From contig OV050030.1 of NCBI GenBank assembly GCA_920105625.2, positions 109,327,216 through 109,391,215 on the forward strand: a stretch of 64,000 bases of DNA, given 5' to 3'. The translations under genes were made by a program, and so were the position numbers. Below are positions 63,998 through 64,000 of this stretch, piece by piece; positions within the stretch are counted from its first letter, which is position 1, and each line of letters opens with the position of its first letter. The notes under the pieces are model-generated. The model searched no databases and was not told where the DNA came from. It saw only the letters and a program-made list of their open reading frames with translations. This DNA is from Clusia tigrina (lineage: Eukaryota; Arthropoda; Insecta; Diptera; Clusiidae).

Positions 63998-64000
63998 TAT

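Overview
The window is a transposon graveyard from an insect genome, most likely a fly. The grounds are the fly-like mixture of BEL/Pao, Mag-like gypsy and copia LTR elements, R1, Jockey, RTE, L2/CR1-like and RNase-H-bearing LINEs, and Tc1/mariner DNA transposons. A tephritid is a guess from this repertoire and is not proven. I found no convincing host gene, tRNA or rRNA. Almost every coding stretch belongs to a mobile element, and most are broken.

Layout. 0.2-4.75 kb: a decayed BEL/Pao element (minus) with an envelope-like remnant. 6.2-15.8 kb: a three-layer nest, in which an old LINE (plus) is split by a Mag-like gypsy element (minus) that is itself split by a 5'-truncated R1-like LINE (minus) with a 12-bp target duplication. 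15.8-16.6 kb: an isolated errantivirus-type env relic. 17.2-20.2 kb: a decayed RTE LINE whose endonuclease is interrupted by a small TIR-bearing DNA transposon carrying an unassigned protein family. 20.8-21.1 kb: a TA-flanked MITE. 21.5-27.0 kb: a full-span but frameshifted EN-RT-RNase H LINE. 27.1-31.4 kb: a decayed Jockey LINE.

From 31.5 to 61.2 kb the sequence is punctuated by long (TA)n tracts, the longest about 970 bp, that directly abut many different elements. These include two marginal mariner copies, a short 5' fragment and two nearly identical long copies of one LINE (LINE-C), a copia start, an apparently intact Tc1 transposon whose transposase gene has an in-frame 104-bp intron, and a second mariner-type element. 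An L2/CR1-like LINE with one uninterrupted 792-codon frame follows at 53.8-56.6 kb.

From 58.4 kb to the window end lie two copies of an unassigned non-coding element in inverted orientation (arms of about 2.26 kb around a 1-kb spacer). The right-hand copy is bounded by about 60-bp terminal inverted repeats. A Harbinger-like MITE with a TTA/TAA target duplication sits at the same place in both arms.

The elements do not form a pathway. The only probably active coding units are the Tc1 transposase and the LINE-C ORF2 proteins. The dense two-strand nesting resembles pericentric heterochromatin or a piRNA-cluster-like trap, which is an inference. Family assignments rest on motifs recognised by eye, and clade names for LINEs are provisional.
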